NCBI GenBank assembly: GCA_014859655.1
Contig: JACUTT010000006.1
Coordinates: 1 to 64,000, forward strand
DNA: 64,000 bases
Origin: Campylobacterales bacterium
GTDB lineage: Bacteria; Campylobacterota; Campylobacteria; Campylobacterales; Sulfurimonadaceae
Direction: 5' to 3'
The position numbers and the translations under genes were made by a program. A model generated the notes under the pieces. It saw only the letters and a list, made by a program, of their open reading frames with translations, searched no databases and had not been told where the DNA came from. How positions within the stretch are numbered: the first letter of the stretch is position 1; each line of letters begins with the position of its first letter. Below, one piece after another: positions 22,121 through 31,201 of this stretch.

Positions 22121-23500
22121 ATGAGAGAATTTATCAATACCCAAAGAATTGAACCTGAAAAGCGCCTTGTCGTAGAGCGTGTAAAAGATTTTAATGAGAT
22201 TTATGAGTTTTTTGAGACAAAAGAAGCCGCGTCGCAGAGCGACCGCTGTATACAGTGCGGGGATCCTTTCTGCCTTAACAAATGCCCTTTGCACAACTAC
22301 ATTCCCCAATGGCTCAAAGCGATTGCGGAGAAGGATCTGGAGTTTGCTTTCAAACTTTCGAACGAACCCTCTCCTTTTCCTGAGGTCATGGGACGCATCT
22401 GCCCGCATGACAGACTCTGTGAAGGCGACTGTACGCTAAATGACGGCCACGGTGCCATTACGATAGGCTCCATCGAGACCTATATCAACGAAGAGGCCTT
22501 CAAGCAGGGCCTGAAGCCTGAGTTCCCGGGTGTGACCTCAGACAGAAGAGTCGCTGTCATCGGTTCGGGCCCGGCAGGTCTTTCGGTTGCGACCTATCTT
22601 CTGCGCGCGGGTATCGGTGTAGATATGTACGAGAAGGCGGATCGCGCCGGCGGTCTTTTGACCTACGGCATCCCGGGCTTCAAACTGGACAAAAAAGTTG
22701 TCGACCGCCGCGTCAAAGGCTTGCTTGAAGCGGGTCTTAACCTTCAGCTTAACTGCGAGGTGGGCAAAGATGTCTCCTTTGACGAGCTGGTCTTGAACCA
22801 TGATGCGATCTTTATCGGCATCGGCGCAACAAAGGCAAAATCTGCCGGTCTTGAGCACGAGAAGGCAAAGGGCGTCTATGCTTCGATGGAGTATCTCACC
22901 GCGATTCAGCTAAAGAATTTCGGACAGAGCTATAACAAAGAGCTTGATTTCAAAGATCTCAATGTGCTCGTCATCGGCGGCGGCGACACGGCGATGGATT
23001 GTGTCCGCACGGCAAAACGCGAGGGCGCACGAACCGTCACCTGCCTCTACCGCCGCGATGCACATAATATGCCCGGCAGCCAAAAAGAGTATAAAAATGC
23101 GAAAGAGGAGGGGGTAGACTTTATATTCCATGCCTCTCCCAAGCAGATACTGGTCAATGAAAACGGCAAGGTCATCGGCATTGAGATGATAAAAACAGCC
23201 CTTGGGCAAAAAGACGAGAGCGGACGTGCGCGTATGGAAGAGCTCAAGGGAAGCGAATTCAAGGTCAATGCCGATGTGATCGTGATGTCACTCGGCTTTG
23301 ATCCTGTCGTGCCTTCGTATCTTGCAGCCAATGGAATTGAGACCAACACATGGGGCGGCATCATCGTGAACGGCAGGTATGAGACGACAACGCAGGGGGT
23401 TTTTGCCGGCGGAGACTGTTTCCGCGGGGCAGACCTGGTTGTCAATGCGGCGTACGACGGACGTGAAGCTGCCCGCGCCATCATCAAATCTTTTAAGTAG
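22121..23500 (+). CDS. gltD: Glutamate synthase small subunit GltD
   Basis: GltD passes electrons from NAD(P)H through FAD and two 4Fe-4S clusters to GltB. The 459-residue protein has N-terminal cysteine groups (CIQCGDPFCLNKCPL, then CPHDRLCEGDC), the FAD motif GSGPAGLSVATYL near residue 145, the NAD(P)H motif GGGDTAMDCVRTA near residue 289, and the C-terminal GVFAGGDCFRGADLVVNA FAD-contacting stretch. GGAG precedes the ATG. It forms one transcription unit with gltB. Confidence 0.95.
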   Translation: MREFINTQRIEPEKRLVVERVKDFNEIYEFFETKEAASQSDRCIQCGDPFCLNKCPLHNYIPQWLKAIAEKDLEFAFKLSNEPSPFPEVMGRICPHDRLCEGDCTLNDGHGAITIGSIETYINEEAFKQGLKPEFPGVTSDRRVAVIGSGPAGLSVATYLLRAGIGVDMYEKADRAGGLLTYGIPGFKLDKKVVDRRVKGLLEAGLNLQLNCEVGKDVSFDELVLNHDAIFIGIGATKAKSAGLEHEKAKGVYASMEYLTAIQLKNFGQSYNKELDFKDLNVLVIGGGDTAMDCVRTAKREGARTVTCLYRRDAHNMPGSQKEYKNAKEEGVDFIFHASPKQILVNENGKVIGIEMIKTALGQKDESGRARMEELKGSEFKVNADVIVMSLGFDPVVPSYLAANGIETNTWGGIIVNGRYETTTQGVFAGGDCFRGADLVVNAAYDGREAARAIIKSFK

Positions 23501-23511
23501 GCCGTGCGCAT

Positions 23512-24228
23512 ATGCAGGAATTTATCCGCGAGACGATCAAGGCCTGTCAAGAGATAGTCGTGATGCTGGGTGCTACAACCGATCCGAAGGCTTATATCCC
23601 ACAATACGCAGGTGCAGGCGGAGATCTCTGTGTCGGCCTTGACTTGATGGCTGAAGAGATCTTCATCAAGCGTTTGGGACGTTTCGGCCAGATCAGCTCC
23701 GAAGAGAGCGGCATTGTGGGTGAGGGCGAAGCGCAAATCGTGCTTGACCCGATTGACGGAACGGACAATCTTTTGACACACTTTCCCTATTATGGTACTT
23801 CCGTTGCCTATCTGATAGAGGGAAAACCGCTGGTGGGCATCGTCTGCAACTTTGCCAACGGCGACATCTTTATCAAAGACAAAGAACAGTTTCTTCAGGG
23901 AAAACTCCACAGCGCCCACTTCACAGCGGTAAAAAAACACCACACCTCAAAAGTAGGGCTCTTTGAAAAAGCCGCACTCTATCCCAAAATAAGCGAAGCC
24001 CTGACCTTGGCGCATCTCAAATACAGAGCGCCGGGAGCCGTGGCGCTCTCGCTTGCCTATGCGCATTATGCGAATTATATGGTTTTTTTAGGTAAAATGC
24101 GTAATTATGATCTGGAAGCCGGCCTTTTTATGTGCGAAGATCTGCATATGTATAAAGACGAGATGCACATCATTATCTCTAAAGACAAAGAAGTTTTTGA
24201 GAAGGTCAAGAAAATAATTTTGAAATAA
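23512..24228 (+). CDS. Inositol monophosphatase-family phosphatase
   Basis: This 238-residue protein has the metal-binding motifs of the Li+-sensitive phosphatase family: SSEESG near residue 62, LDPIDGTDNLLTHFPYYGTS near residue 82, and a C-terminal region where the usual WDxAAG reads YDLEAG. Substrates in the family include inositol phosphates, fructose-1,6-bisphosphate and PAP (3'-phosphoadenosine 5'-phosphate). The exact substrate cannot be told. It lies 12 bases after gltD and may be cotranscribed. The ribosome site is poor. Confidence 0.85.
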   Translation: MQEFIRETIKACQEIVVMLGATTDPKAYIPQYAGAGGDLCVGLDLMAEEIFIKRLGRFGQISSEESGIVGEGEAQIVLDPIDGTDNLLTHFPYYGTSVAYLIEGKPLVGIVCNFANGDIFIKDKEQFLQGKLHSAHFTAVKKHHTSKVGLFEKAALYPKISEALTLAHLKYRAPGAVALSLAYAHYANYMVFLGKMRNYDLEAGLFMCEDLHMYKDEMHIIISKDKEVFEKVKKIILK

Positions 24229-24283
24229 TCGAACTCTTAACTGATCATCTGCGACCAGCCAAGAGCCTTGAAGGAAACCGAGT

Positions 24284-25144
24284 ATGAGTCTATTTAATTT
24301 TTTTAGTTCGAAGCCGAGTAAGCCTCAGCCGACAAAGAGTGAAGCCCCTTCTCACTGGATAAAATGTCAGTCTTGCCAGGCCTTGATGTACTACAAAGAG
24401 GTTGAAAAACAGAACTATGTTTGTCCGAAATGCGGATTTCACCTTCGTATAGGCGTGAATGATCGCATTGCATTGCTTTCAGACAGAGATAGTTTTGTCG
24501 AGATGGATGCAAACCTTCGTCCTGTCGATCCGCTGAAGTTTGTGGACAAAAAGTCTTATAAAAAACGCATAGAAGAAGCTGAAGCGAAAACAGGACGTGT
24601 CTCGTCTATTCTCAGCGGCGAATGCTTGATTAATGCGATCCCCGTACAGTTGGTTGTTTTTGACTTCTCCTTTATGGGTGGCTCTTTAGGCTCCGTAGAA
24701 GGCGAAAAGATCGTCCGTGCTGTCAATCGTGCGATCGAGAAGCGAGAAGGCCTGGTCATTATTTCGGCCTCAGGCGGCGCGCGTATGCAGGAGAGCTCGT
24801 TCTCACTGATGCAGATGAGCAAGACCTCGGCAGCGTTGGCGAGACTGGCCCAGCATAAGCTTCCTTATATCTCGGTCCTGACCGATCCGACTATGGGCGG
24901 TGTATCGGCATCCTTTGCGACATTAGGCGACATTATCATCGCTGAACCGGGAGCGCTTATCGGTTTTGCCGGACAGCGCGTCATCAAACAGACCATAGGC
25001 TCTGATCTTCCTGAAGGCTTCCAGCGTGCAGAATTTTTGCTTGCGCATGGTGCAGTGGATATGGTTGTCAACCGAAACGAGATGAAAAAAACGATCTCCG
25101 ACCTGCTGGGTATGTTTCTTGACAAAGAGACTTCTGCTAGCTGA
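24284..25144 (+). CDS. accD: Acetyl-CoA carboxylase carboxyltransferase beta subunit
   Basis: AccD transfers the carboxyl group from biotin to acetyl-CoA with AccA, the first step of fatty acid synthesis. The 286-residue protein has an N-terminal zinc ribbon (CQSCQ at about 28-32 and CPKCG at about 48-52) and the crotonase-like carboxyltransferase core with [18 protein letters not shown] and [27 protein letters not shown] precedes the ATG. It is the first gene of an overlapping set with thiE-like and rlmH. Confidence 0.95.
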   Translation: MSLFNFFSSKPSKPQPTKSEAPSHWIKCQSCQALMYYKEVEKQNYVCPKCGFHLRIGVNDRIALLSDRDSFVEMDANLRPVDPLKFVDKKSYKKRIEEAEAKTGRVSSILSGECLINAIPVQLVVFDFSFMGGSLGSVEGEKIVRAVNRAIEKREGLVIISASGGARMQESSFSLMQMSKTSAALARLAQHKLPYISVLTDPTMGGVSASFATLGDIIIAEPGALIGFAGQRVIKQTIGSDLPEGFQRAEFLLAHGAVDMVVNRNEMKKTISDLLGMFLDKETSAS

Positions 25145-25707
25145 TGAGACTCTATGCTCTGTGCGATCAGAACTCCCTTGAGAATCGCAAACTCTCCCTC
25201 GAAGCCTTTGTTTCCCTGGCAAAAAAACATAAGGCAGAGATCATCCAGTACCGCAATAAAACCGCAGATCTCGAGACGATTAAAAAAAAACTTATCGAGA
25301 TACGAGAGCACTGGGACGGTTTTTTGATTATCAACGACAAGTACACCCTAGCCTCATTTTGTGACGGTGTCCATATGGGACAGGAAGATCTTCTGACTCT
25401 GGATCCAAATATAGAAGAGGCCATCAAGACTATTCGCACCATTATCGGCTCGGATAAACTGCTCGGCATCTCTACACACAATCTTCAAGAGATAGAATTG
25501 GCTAATAAAATGGATCTGAACTATATTGGACTGGGTGCTTTCAAACAAACATCAACAAAAGATGTTACAAATATACTCGGTGACGAATTGGATGCTTTGG
25601 CGGCATTCTCGCACCATAAAGTCGCCGCAATAGGCGGAGTGAGACTAAACGACAGCTTCAAAAATGTGGCCTATTTAGTGATAGGAACAGGCCTGTATGA
25701 AAGTTAG
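25144..25707 (+). CDS. thiE: Thiamine phosphate synthase-like protein
   Basis: This 187-residue TIM barrel carries ThiE family motifs: IIQYRNKTAD (pyrophosphate/Mg region), FLIINDKYTLA, DGVHMGQEDL, GISTHN, LGAFKQTSTK and AAIGGV. ThiE joins the pyrimidine pyrophosphate and thiazole phosphate to thiamine phosphate. It is about 20 residues shorter than typical ThiE, as often seen in Campylobacterota, and TenI-like paralogues cannot be fully excluded. Its ATG overlaps the accD stop (TGATG), and it overlaps rlmH by 11 bases. Confidence 0.8.
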   Translation: MRLYALCDQNSLENRKLSLEAFVSLAKKHKAEIIQYRNKTADLETIKKKLIEIREHWDGFLIINDKYTLASFCDGVHMGQEDLLTLDPNIEEAIKTIRTIIGSDKLLGISTHNLQEIELANKMDLNYIGLGAFKQTSTKDVTNILGDELDALAAFSHHKVAAIGGVRLNDSFKNVAYLVIGTGLYES

Positions 25708-26155
25708 TATCTACTCGATCGCAAAGCCTGAAAAATCTCTCTATAGCCCTTTGTATAAGGAACTGCAGAAGATGATCTCCAAGTTTTCTCAACTAGAAGA
25801 CATAGAGATATTTAACAAAAAAATCCACCAGGCGCAGGTGGAGGGAATGGCCAGTGCGCAGGCTGCTTACAGCGAAGCATTTTCTCCTTATTTAAGCAAA
25901 GGTTATAATATAGCCCTTCATCCTGATGGAAAATTGATCGACAGTTTTAAGTTTGGCAAGCTTTTAGGTGATAAAATTACGGTGAATTTTTATATAGGCG
26001 GTGCTTATGGTTTTGAAGATGGATTTTTGAAGCAGTGTGACCAGGTGATCAGCTTAAGCGAGCTGACCATGAGTCACAAGATCGCGAAGGCAGTTTTGCT
26101 TGAGCAGGTCTTTCGGGGCTTTGCTATCAACCATAATCACCCCTACCACAAATAG
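25697..26155 (+). CDS. rlmH: 23S rRNA pseudouridine-1915 N3-methyltransferase RlmH
   Basis: This 152-residue SPOUT methyltransferase has the knot-region motifs FYIGGAYGFED (GGxxG) and ISLSELTMSHKIAKAVLLEQ, followed by the conserved end FRGFAINHNHPYHK. RlmH modifies pseudouridine 1915 in helix 69 of assembled ribosomes. The length matches the family. It is coupled to thiE and followed by dksA after 9 bases; rlmH-dksA-accD proximity is known in Campylobacter. Confidence 0.93.
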   Translation: MKVSIYSIAKPEKSLYSPLYKELQKMISKFSQLEDIEIFNKKIHQAQVEGMASAQAAYSEAFSPYLSKGYNIALHPDGKLIDSFKFGKLLGDKITVNFYIGGAYGFEDGFLKQCDQVISLSELTMSHKIAKAVLLEQVFRGFAINHNHPYHK

Positions 26156-26164
26156 GAGAAAGAC

Positions 26165-26518
26165 GTGCACGATAAAGAGTTGGAGTATTTCAAAGAGACT
26201 TTGCTAAGTCGCAAAACACAGATCGAGAAAAATATTTCCGGTGTTGAAAAAGAGATGGATGCTCTTCGAGAACTTGAATTAAACGACGAAGGCGACCATG
26301 CTTCTGTCAGCAACGACAATATGGTCGAAAATGCCATCGGTCATCAGCAGGAGCTTGAACTATTTGAAATTGATCTGGCATTGTCAAAAATTAAACAGGG
26401 CAACTACGGCATCTGCGAGATGTGCGAAGATTATGTCGGCATCCACCGTTTAAAAGTCAAGCCGCATGCAAAGTACTGCATCGTTTGTCGTGAGATCGCA
26501 GAAAAAAGTGCACATTAA
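26165..26518 (+). CDS. dksA: DksA/TraR-family zinc-finger regulator
   Basis: This 117-residue protein has a long N-terminal helical coiled coil (DKELEYFKETLLSRKTQIEK), the acidic tip region and a C-terminal four-cysteine zinc finger with CEMCEDYVG and CIVCREIAEK. DksA binds the RNA polymerase secondary channel and works with ppGpp to adjust rRNA and biosynthesis promoters. The start is GTG 26165, preceded by AGGAGAAAG. It is shorter than E. coli DksA (151), as is usual in this phylum. Confidence 0.92.
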   Translation: MHDKELEYFKETLLSRKTQIEKNISGVEKEMDALRELELNDEGDHASVSNDNMVENAIGHQQELELFEIDLALSKIKQGNYGICEMCEDYVGIHRLKVKPHAKYCIVCREIAEKSAH

Positions 26519-26535
26519 ATTTTCAAGGATATAAA

Positions 26536-27549
26536 ATGTATTTAAAACGATATACGATAGGGGCACTGCTGCTTATGCTTTTTGTGGGCTGGTATGTCAG
26601 TCAGTTTCTGGGGTACTCACAAACGGAGTCGATCTCATTTTTCGGCATAAGTTTACCGGCCTTGCCGATTGCGTTTTTGGTGCTTATTCCTGTCTTCGTT
26701 TTGTATATTTTAAGCGTTGCCCATATGCTTTACTACTCAGTAAAGAGCTTCTTTAACCAGCGTAATTTTCAAAAAGATTATGAGAAGCTGCTGGATGCGA
26801 TCGTCGATGCCTTGCTGATGAAAGATGAAAAACATCATTTCAAGACACCCCGATATGAGCTATTGGGCAAGGTGATGGATAGCACTTCTATGATGCCAAA
26901 AATTGAAGGCTTAGAGACAGGCAACGAGAAGATAGATGCCGTTTTAGAGATCTTGAGCAGGCTAAAAGAGGGCAAGGTCGTTGACTTGAAAAAGTTTCAT
27001 CTTGATGCAGACAACCCGCTTGTATTGCAAAATCAAAAGAACCGCATGACGAGTCTTGATGTGAGTCACGAAGAGGTCTTGAGCAAAAGCGACAAATATC
27101 CACGCGACGTCTTGGAAAAAGCCTTTATGAACTTTGCCGCCGATGCTCCCTTGTACGCGATCGAGAAGTATCAGGAGTTTATGAGCAAAGATGCACTCTT
27201 TATCATCCTTGCCCGCGTGAATAGTGAAGAGCAAACCCTTGAAGTTTCAAATGACTCACTTCTTGGACTGATGCGACAGATTGAGCTTAGCCGTTCGGAT
27301 TATGTGTCGATCTCTAAAGAACTCAGCATCCACATGCTTCCCGAACAGCGCATCAAACTCTTTGAACTTTTGGCAGATAAGAACGAAGAGGCACAAGAGG
27401 CCTACTTCTACACACTCTTTGACCTGGAGATGATAGACAAGGCCAAAGAGTGCCTGGAGAGCATCGGCAGCAATGACGCAATGAAATTCCGAGCCTACCT
27501 GGCCCTCAAAGAGTGCGGCCACAACTTCAATATCAACCTTTTCGTCTAA
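26536..27549 (+). CDS. Membrane protein of unknown function with large cytoplasmic domain
   Basis: This 337-residue protein has two N-terminal membrane spans (about residues 8-28 and 43-68). A long soluble helical region follows that contains repeated Leu/Glu-rich helices toward the C-terminus (for example LFELLADKNEEAQEAYFYTL), loosely TPR-like. AAGGAT precedes the ATG. It sits 17 bases after dksA and is probably the last gene of that operon. No named domain is recognised; it looks like a conserved Campylobacterota hypothetical. Confidence 0.75.
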   Translation: MYLKRYTIGALLLMLFVGWYVSQFLGYSQTESISFFGISLPALPIAFLVLIPVFVLYILSVAHMLYYSVKSFFNQRNFQKDYEKLLDAIVDALLMKDEKHHFKTPRYELLGKVMDSTSMMPKIEGLETGNEKIDAVLEILSRLKEGKVVDLKKFHLDADNPLVLQNQKNRMTSLDVSHEEVLSKSDKYPRDVLEKAFMNFAADAPLYAIEKYQEFMSKDALFIILARVNSEEQTLEVSNDSLLGLMRQIELSRSDYVSISKELSIHMLPEQRIKLFELLADKNEEAQEAYFYTLFDLEMIDKAKECLESIGSNDAMKFRAYLALKECGHNFNINLFV

Positions 27550-27561
27550 ACCTCCTTCTCT

Positions 27562-27587
27562 TTCGCGCACCTTTAGTTAGGCGCGAA
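27562..27587 (+). terminator. Hairpin after the dksA operon
   Basis: TTCGCGC (27562-27568) and GCGCGAA (27581-27587) form a 7-bp stem around a 12-base loop, 13 bases after the preceding stop codon. There is no clear T-run, so it is only a possible terminator. Confidence 0.35.
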
Positions 27588-27673
27588 GAACCTGCCACCC
27601 CGCATCCTTACTTAACCTCTCTTTATATTCCAAAAAGATACAATACATCCACTAAAAAATTAAGGTTAATATT

Positions 27674-28246
27674 ATGAGCGTAGAACAAGAACTATTAGCA
27701 CGCAGCAAGGCACAATGTGAGCTCTGCACATCAACTTCGGATCTTAGCGCGTATGAGGTCTCTCCTTCAAACGGGAGCGTGGCGCAGTCAATTATGGTCT
27801 GCGCAGACTGTAAAACACAGATCGAAGATTCTTCAAAAATGGAGGTAAACCACTGGCACTGCCTGAACGAGAGCATGTGGAGCACAGAGCCAGCCGTACA
27901 GGTGATGGCGTACCGAATGTTAAAGCGCATCTCATCTGAGGCTTGGGCACAGGATCTGCTCGATATGCTCTATCTTGAAGACGATGTCCAAGCATGGGCT
28001 GAGGCTGAGCAAAGTGTGCCAAGCACCGCAGAACGCACCCCGACACGCGACAGCAACGGAGCTATACTCGAAGCAGGCGACAGCGTGACGATCATCAAAG
28101 ACCTCGAAGTCAAGGGTGCCGGTTTCACCGCCAAGCGCGGTACCATCGTCAAAAATATTACCTTGACCGATAACCCCGAACAGATAGAAGGCCGCGTCAA
28201 CGGAACACGCATCGTTCTTCTCAGCTGTTTTTTGAAGAAGTCGTAG
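27674..28246 (+). CDS. PhnA-domain protein (YjdM-like)
   Basis: This 190-residue protein has an N-terminal zinc ribbon (CELC at about 15-18 and CADC near 39) and a C-terminal SH3-like PhnA domain (DSNGAILEAGDSVTIIKDLE, then KRGTIVKNITL and RVNGTRIVLLSCFLKKS). The family name comes from linkage to phosphonate genes in E. coli, but a phosphonate role is doubtful and none is suggested by the neighbours. AAGG precedes the ATG. The stop is followed directly by a copy of the dispersed GATGGGT repeat. Confidence 0.88.
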   Translation: MSVEQELLARSKAQCELCTSTSDLSAYEVSPSNGSVAQSIMVCADCKTQIEDSSKMEVNHWHCLNESMWSTEPAVQVMAYRMLKRISSEAWAQDLLDMLYLEDDVQAWAEAEQSVPSTAERTPTRDSNGAILEAGDSVTIIKDLEVKGAGFTAKRGTIVKNITLTDNPEQIEGRVNGTRIVLLSCFLKKS

Positions 28247-28256
28247 GGTAGAGAGT

Positions 28257-28292
28257 GAGTAGATGGGTAAATGGGCTCGCTTCGCTTACGAG
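28257..28292 (+). repeat. Dispersed intergenic repeat, copy C (partial)
   Basis: GTAGATGGGTAAATGGGCTC followed by GCTTCGCTTACGAG matches the unit GATGGGTGCGCTTCGCTT found at 46930-47000, 49694-49711 and 52429-52501. The best unit is 28270-28287. It lies in the spacer between two convergent genes. The rest of the 28247-28382 spacer shows nothing else recognisable. Confidence 0.6.
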
Positions 28293-28382
28293 AGAAGGGC
28301 TTCATTTTATCTTTTTGACTTGCGGATCTTGTTGGATTGTATGTGAAATCTAAAAATTCATAAAAAACCTCAAATTATCTGT

Positions 28383-28892
28383 TTAGCGTCCTGCCCACCA
28401 CATGCGAAGCGCCAGTCCCCATTCGGAGCTATAGCCGATCTCGGTAAAGGAAAGAGTGTTCTGTTTGTCATAGATGAAGGTCGCAGGAAAGGCGGGGACA
28501 AGAAACTGCTCTGCGTAGCGGCCGTACTGGTCATTGATGACCCTGAAGTCCAGCCCATGCTCTTTGAGATAGGCGTTTAGTTCCTCGTCGCTTCCGGATT
28601 TGACAGCAATGGTCACGACATTGTAGCTCTGCGAGAGAGATTGTATCGAAGAGGCTTCGAGTCTGCAGGTCGGACACCAGGTCGCCCAGAAGTGGATAAG
28701 CAAGGGCTTGTTTTTGTGCTCATATGTAGAGAAGAGCTGCCTGTCTATGAGCGTGGCCGTGATGGAGGGCAGGGTCGCATCATCGAGTGCGGGGGCACGA
28801 AAATAGCTGATCGCATTGGAGACAATAAAAAGAAGGATAAGAGTAAGAACTATCTCTTTTGCCCAGCTCTTTAGTCTTGGTACAAAACGCAT
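28383..28892 (-). CDS. Membrane-anchored TlpA/redoxin-family thiol oxidoreductase
   Basis: This 169-residue protein has an N-terminal signal anchor (about residues 13-31) and a periplasmic thioredoxin fold with the active site FWATWCPTC (Cys73, Cys76) and the cis-Pro region LVPAFPATFIYD. This is the ScsD/TlpA-like group of protein disulfide reductases. Reducing partners such as DsbD are not in the window. Its ATG directly follows the TAA of the ABC-F gene, with a GGAG inside that gene's end, so the two are coupled. Confidence 0.88.
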   Translation of the reverse strand: MRFVPRLKSWAKEIVLTLILLFIVSNAISYFRAPALDDATLPSITATLIDRQLFSTYEHKNKPLLIHFWATWCPTCRLEASSIQSLSQSYNVVTIAVKSGSDEELNAYLKEHGLDFRVINDQYGRYAEQFLVPAFPATFIYDKQNTLSFTEIGYSSEWGLALRMWWAGR

Positions 28893-30839
28893 TTAGAGCT
28901 CCTGATTTTCTATCAGTTCAACCTTCTCTTCGATATGCAGAAGCGCGTCGATCAGCTCTTCGTAGAGCGCCTCTTTTGCCGTAAGTTCTTCGGATATTTT
29001 GCTCAGGCCTATCTCCTGGTAGCATTTGGGATCGGCCAGGCAGTTATTAAGCTTTTCGATCTCACCCTCAAGGACTGAGATGCGTCCGGGAAGGGCTTTT
29101 AGGGCCTCTTTTTCTTTGTAGGTGAGTTTGAGTATCTCCGGTTTGGCCGCCTTTCTGACCTCCTGTTTCTGCGCAGGAGAGTTTTCCAGATCTTCCAAAG
29201 AGTTGAGTATCTTTTCGATGTTGAGGTACTCGGTGTACTCCTGCAGGCTCTCTTCGATCTGGCCCTCTCCTTTGAAGATCAGAAGTTTTTTGGCGATCTT
29301 ATCCACAAAATAGCGGTCGTGACTGACGATGATAACCGCGCCGGGGAAGCTCTGAAGCTTCTCCTCCAGGATATTGATCGTCGGGATATCCAGGTCGTTG
29401 GTCGGCTCATCGAGGATCATAATATCGACCTCCTTGGTAAAGAGAAGGGCAAGTGCGATGCGGTTTTTTTCGCCGCCGCTGAGGATGCCGATCTTCTTGT
29501 CGAGGTATTCGCGCGGAAAGAGGAAGTTCTTCAAGTAGCCAAAGACGTGCATATTTGTCCCCTGCACCTGCACCCGGTCGCCGCCGTGCGGGCAGAAGGT
29601 CTCAATGAGGTTTTTGCTGTCATCGAGCATCTCTCGGTGCTGGTCAAAATAGCCGATCTTAAACTCGCCGCGTTCTATCTTGCCCTTGTCGGGTTTGAGG
29701 CGGTCGAGAAGGAGTTTGAGAAGGGTGGACTTGCCGCTTCCGTTGGGCCCTACGATGGCAATGACATCTTTTTGCAAGACGCGAAGGTTGAAGTCCTTGA
29801 TCAGGAGCTTGTCGCCGATGGAGTAGGAGAGGTTCTCCACCTCAAAGAGCATCTTCTGTTTGTTGACGCTTTTGTCGCGCTGGAAGTTTTTCTGTTCGCG
29901 CTCGAGCTCTATGCGCATCTTTCTGATCTGCGCGGGGTTGGTCTTGGCCGTGTCACGCAGATCGAGAAGACGGGCTTTTCGCCCCTCATTGCGTTTCAGA
30001 CGTGCGCGCACCCCTTTGGCGTACCACTCGTTCTCGGCTTTGAGGTATTTGAGGAGGTTGTCGTGCTGTTTTTGCAAGGTACGCATGATCTCCGCTTTTT
30101 GCATCAGGTAGTTTGAATACCCCCCGCTAAAGCCGCGTATCGTCCCGTCTTCGACCTCTACCGTGCGTGTGGCGATGCGGTCGATGAAATATCTGTCGTG
30201 CGAGATGAAGAGCAGGGTGAACTTTTCGCGCAGCAGCAGCTCTTCCAAAAACTCCACCATATAGACGTCGAGGTGGTTGGTCGGCTCGTCAAGAAGGAGT
30301 ATGTCGGGCTTGAGCAGCAGCAGCCCCGCAAGCGCAACGCGGCGCTGTTCGCCTCCGCTGAGCAGGTCGATATTTTTCGTCTCAAACTCTTTGAGCTTAA
30401 AGTGTTCCAGAATGCGCTCTATCTTGTCATCAAGGTTCCAGGCACTGTGGTGGTCAAGAAAGGCCGAGACTTCAGAGTGCTCTTTCAAGAGCGCCTCGTT
30501 CTCGTAGTCCTCGGCAAGCTCAAGAGAGAGGGAGTCAAAACGCATGCTGGCTGTTTTGAGCTCGCCCAGTCCGTCTTCGACTGCCTCTCTTACCGTTGCG
30601 CCGGGTTTGAATTTTGGCACCTGGTCGAGCATCTTGACTTCGAGATTTTGGCGGCAGATGCGCTCCCCCTCGTCAAAATCGAGAGCCCCGCTGACGATCT
30701 TCATCAGGGTGGATTTGCCGCTTCCGTTTTTACCAACGATGACGATGCGTTCGCCCTCGTCGATGTTGAAGCTTACATTGGAGAGTATTTTTTGCGCGGA
30801 GTAGTTTTTATGAATGCCCTGAAGGTCGATAAGTGCCAT
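28893..30839 (-). CDS. ABC-F family ATPase (Uup-like)
   Basis: This 648-residue protein has two ATPase domains in tandem. The first has GKNGSGKST near residue 38 and LSGGEQRRVALA. The second has GPNGSGKST near residue 360 and LSGGEKNRIALA. Between them is a charged linker (LLKYLKAENEWYAKGVRARL), and there is a C-terminal coiled coil from about 560. There are no membrane spans, so it is not a transporter. ABC-F proteins act on ribosomes to relieve stalling, and the C-terminal coiled coil is like Uup. It is cotranscribed with the downstream redoxin gene. Confidence 0.92.
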   Translation of the reverse strand: MALIDLQGIHKNYSAQKILSNVSFNIDEGERIVIVGKNGSGKSTLMKIVSGALDFDEGERICRQNLEVKMLDQVPKFKPGATVREAVEDGLGELKTASMRFDSLSLELAEDYENEALLKEHSEVSAFLDHHSAWNLDDKIERILEHFKLKEFETKNIDLLSGGEQRRVALAGLLLLKPDILLLDEPTNHLDVYMVEFLEELLLREKFTLLFISHDRYFIDRIATRTVEVEDGTIRGFSGGYSNYLMQKAEIMRTLQKQHDNLLKYLKAENEWYAKGVRARLKRNEGRKARLLDLRDTAKTNPAQIRKMRIELEREQKNFQRDKSVNKQKMLFEVENLSYSIGDKLLIKDFNLRVLQKDVIAIVGPNGSGKSTLLKLLLDRLKPDKGKIERGEFKIGYFDQHREMLDDSKNLIETFCPHGGDRVQVQGTNMHVFGYLKNFLFPREYLDKKIGILSGGEKNRIALALLFTKEVDIMILDEPTNDLDIPTINILEEKLQSFPGAVIIVSHDRYFVDKIAKKLLIFKGEGQIEESLQEYTEYLNIEKILNSLEDLENSPAQKQEVRKAAKPEILKLTYKEKEALKALPGRISVLEGEIEKLNNCLADPKCYQEIGLSKISEELTAKEALYEELIDALLHIEEKVELIENQEL

Positions 30840-30891
30840 GATATGTCCAAAATTAGTTGTTTAATAGTCGTTTTAGTGGTGAAATTATAGC

Positions 30892-31185
30892 TTATTCAGC
30901 TTCAAAACAGAGGGTGCTGTGCAGATACCAGGCCGCAATGTCTTTGTCGGAGTAGGTGAATTCCTGCTGCACGCGGGGAATAAAAGCATGAAGAAGTTTA
31001 GAACGCAGTATCCCGATTAAAATAAAAGCCAATAACAAGGCGGAAAGGGCATAATACCAGTTATAAAACCACCAGGCGGCCGCCGCGAAAAGATAGGCGC
31101 CGTAGCTCAGAAAAAAAGCCAGCGCTACAGTAAGAATCCGACAGATTTTGTTGGGTGGCTCGGGTGTTTGTGCGTAGATTTCCAT
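30892..31185 (-). CDS. Small membrane protein of unknown function
   Basis: I chose the start at 31185, which gives 97 residues, MEIYAQTPEPPNKI onward. A longer frame would run through the start of the divergent MATE gene. Two hydrophobic segments (about residues 16-35 and 38-58) are followed by a short soluble tail. No family is recognised. Only 16 bases separate its start from the divergent MATE start, and TATACT on its strand (31192-31197) would start transcription at the ATG itself. Confidence 0.6.
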   Translation of the reverse strand: MEIYAQTPEPPNKICRILTVALAFFLSYGAYLFAAAAWWFYNWYYALSALLLAFILIGILRSKLLHAFIPRVQQEFTYSDKDIAAWYLHSTLCFEAE

Positions 31186-31191
31186 ACCGAA

Positions 31192-31197
31192 AGTATA
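31192..31197 (-). promoter_or_regulatory. -10 box positioned for leaderless transcription of the 97-residue gene
   Basis: TATACT on the minus strand ends 7 bases before the A of the ATG at 31185, so the predicted transcript starts at the start codon. Confidence 0.35.
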
Positions 31198-31201
31198 GCA
31201 G

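Noticed and set aside
23047-23943. 298-codon open frame on the minus strand
   Set aside because: It crosses the ends of gltD and the phosphatase gene, both well supported on the other strand.
29319-30890. Long plus-strand open frames of 265 and 230 codons
   Set aside because: Both are antisense to the ABC-F gene; its two ATPase domains explain the region.
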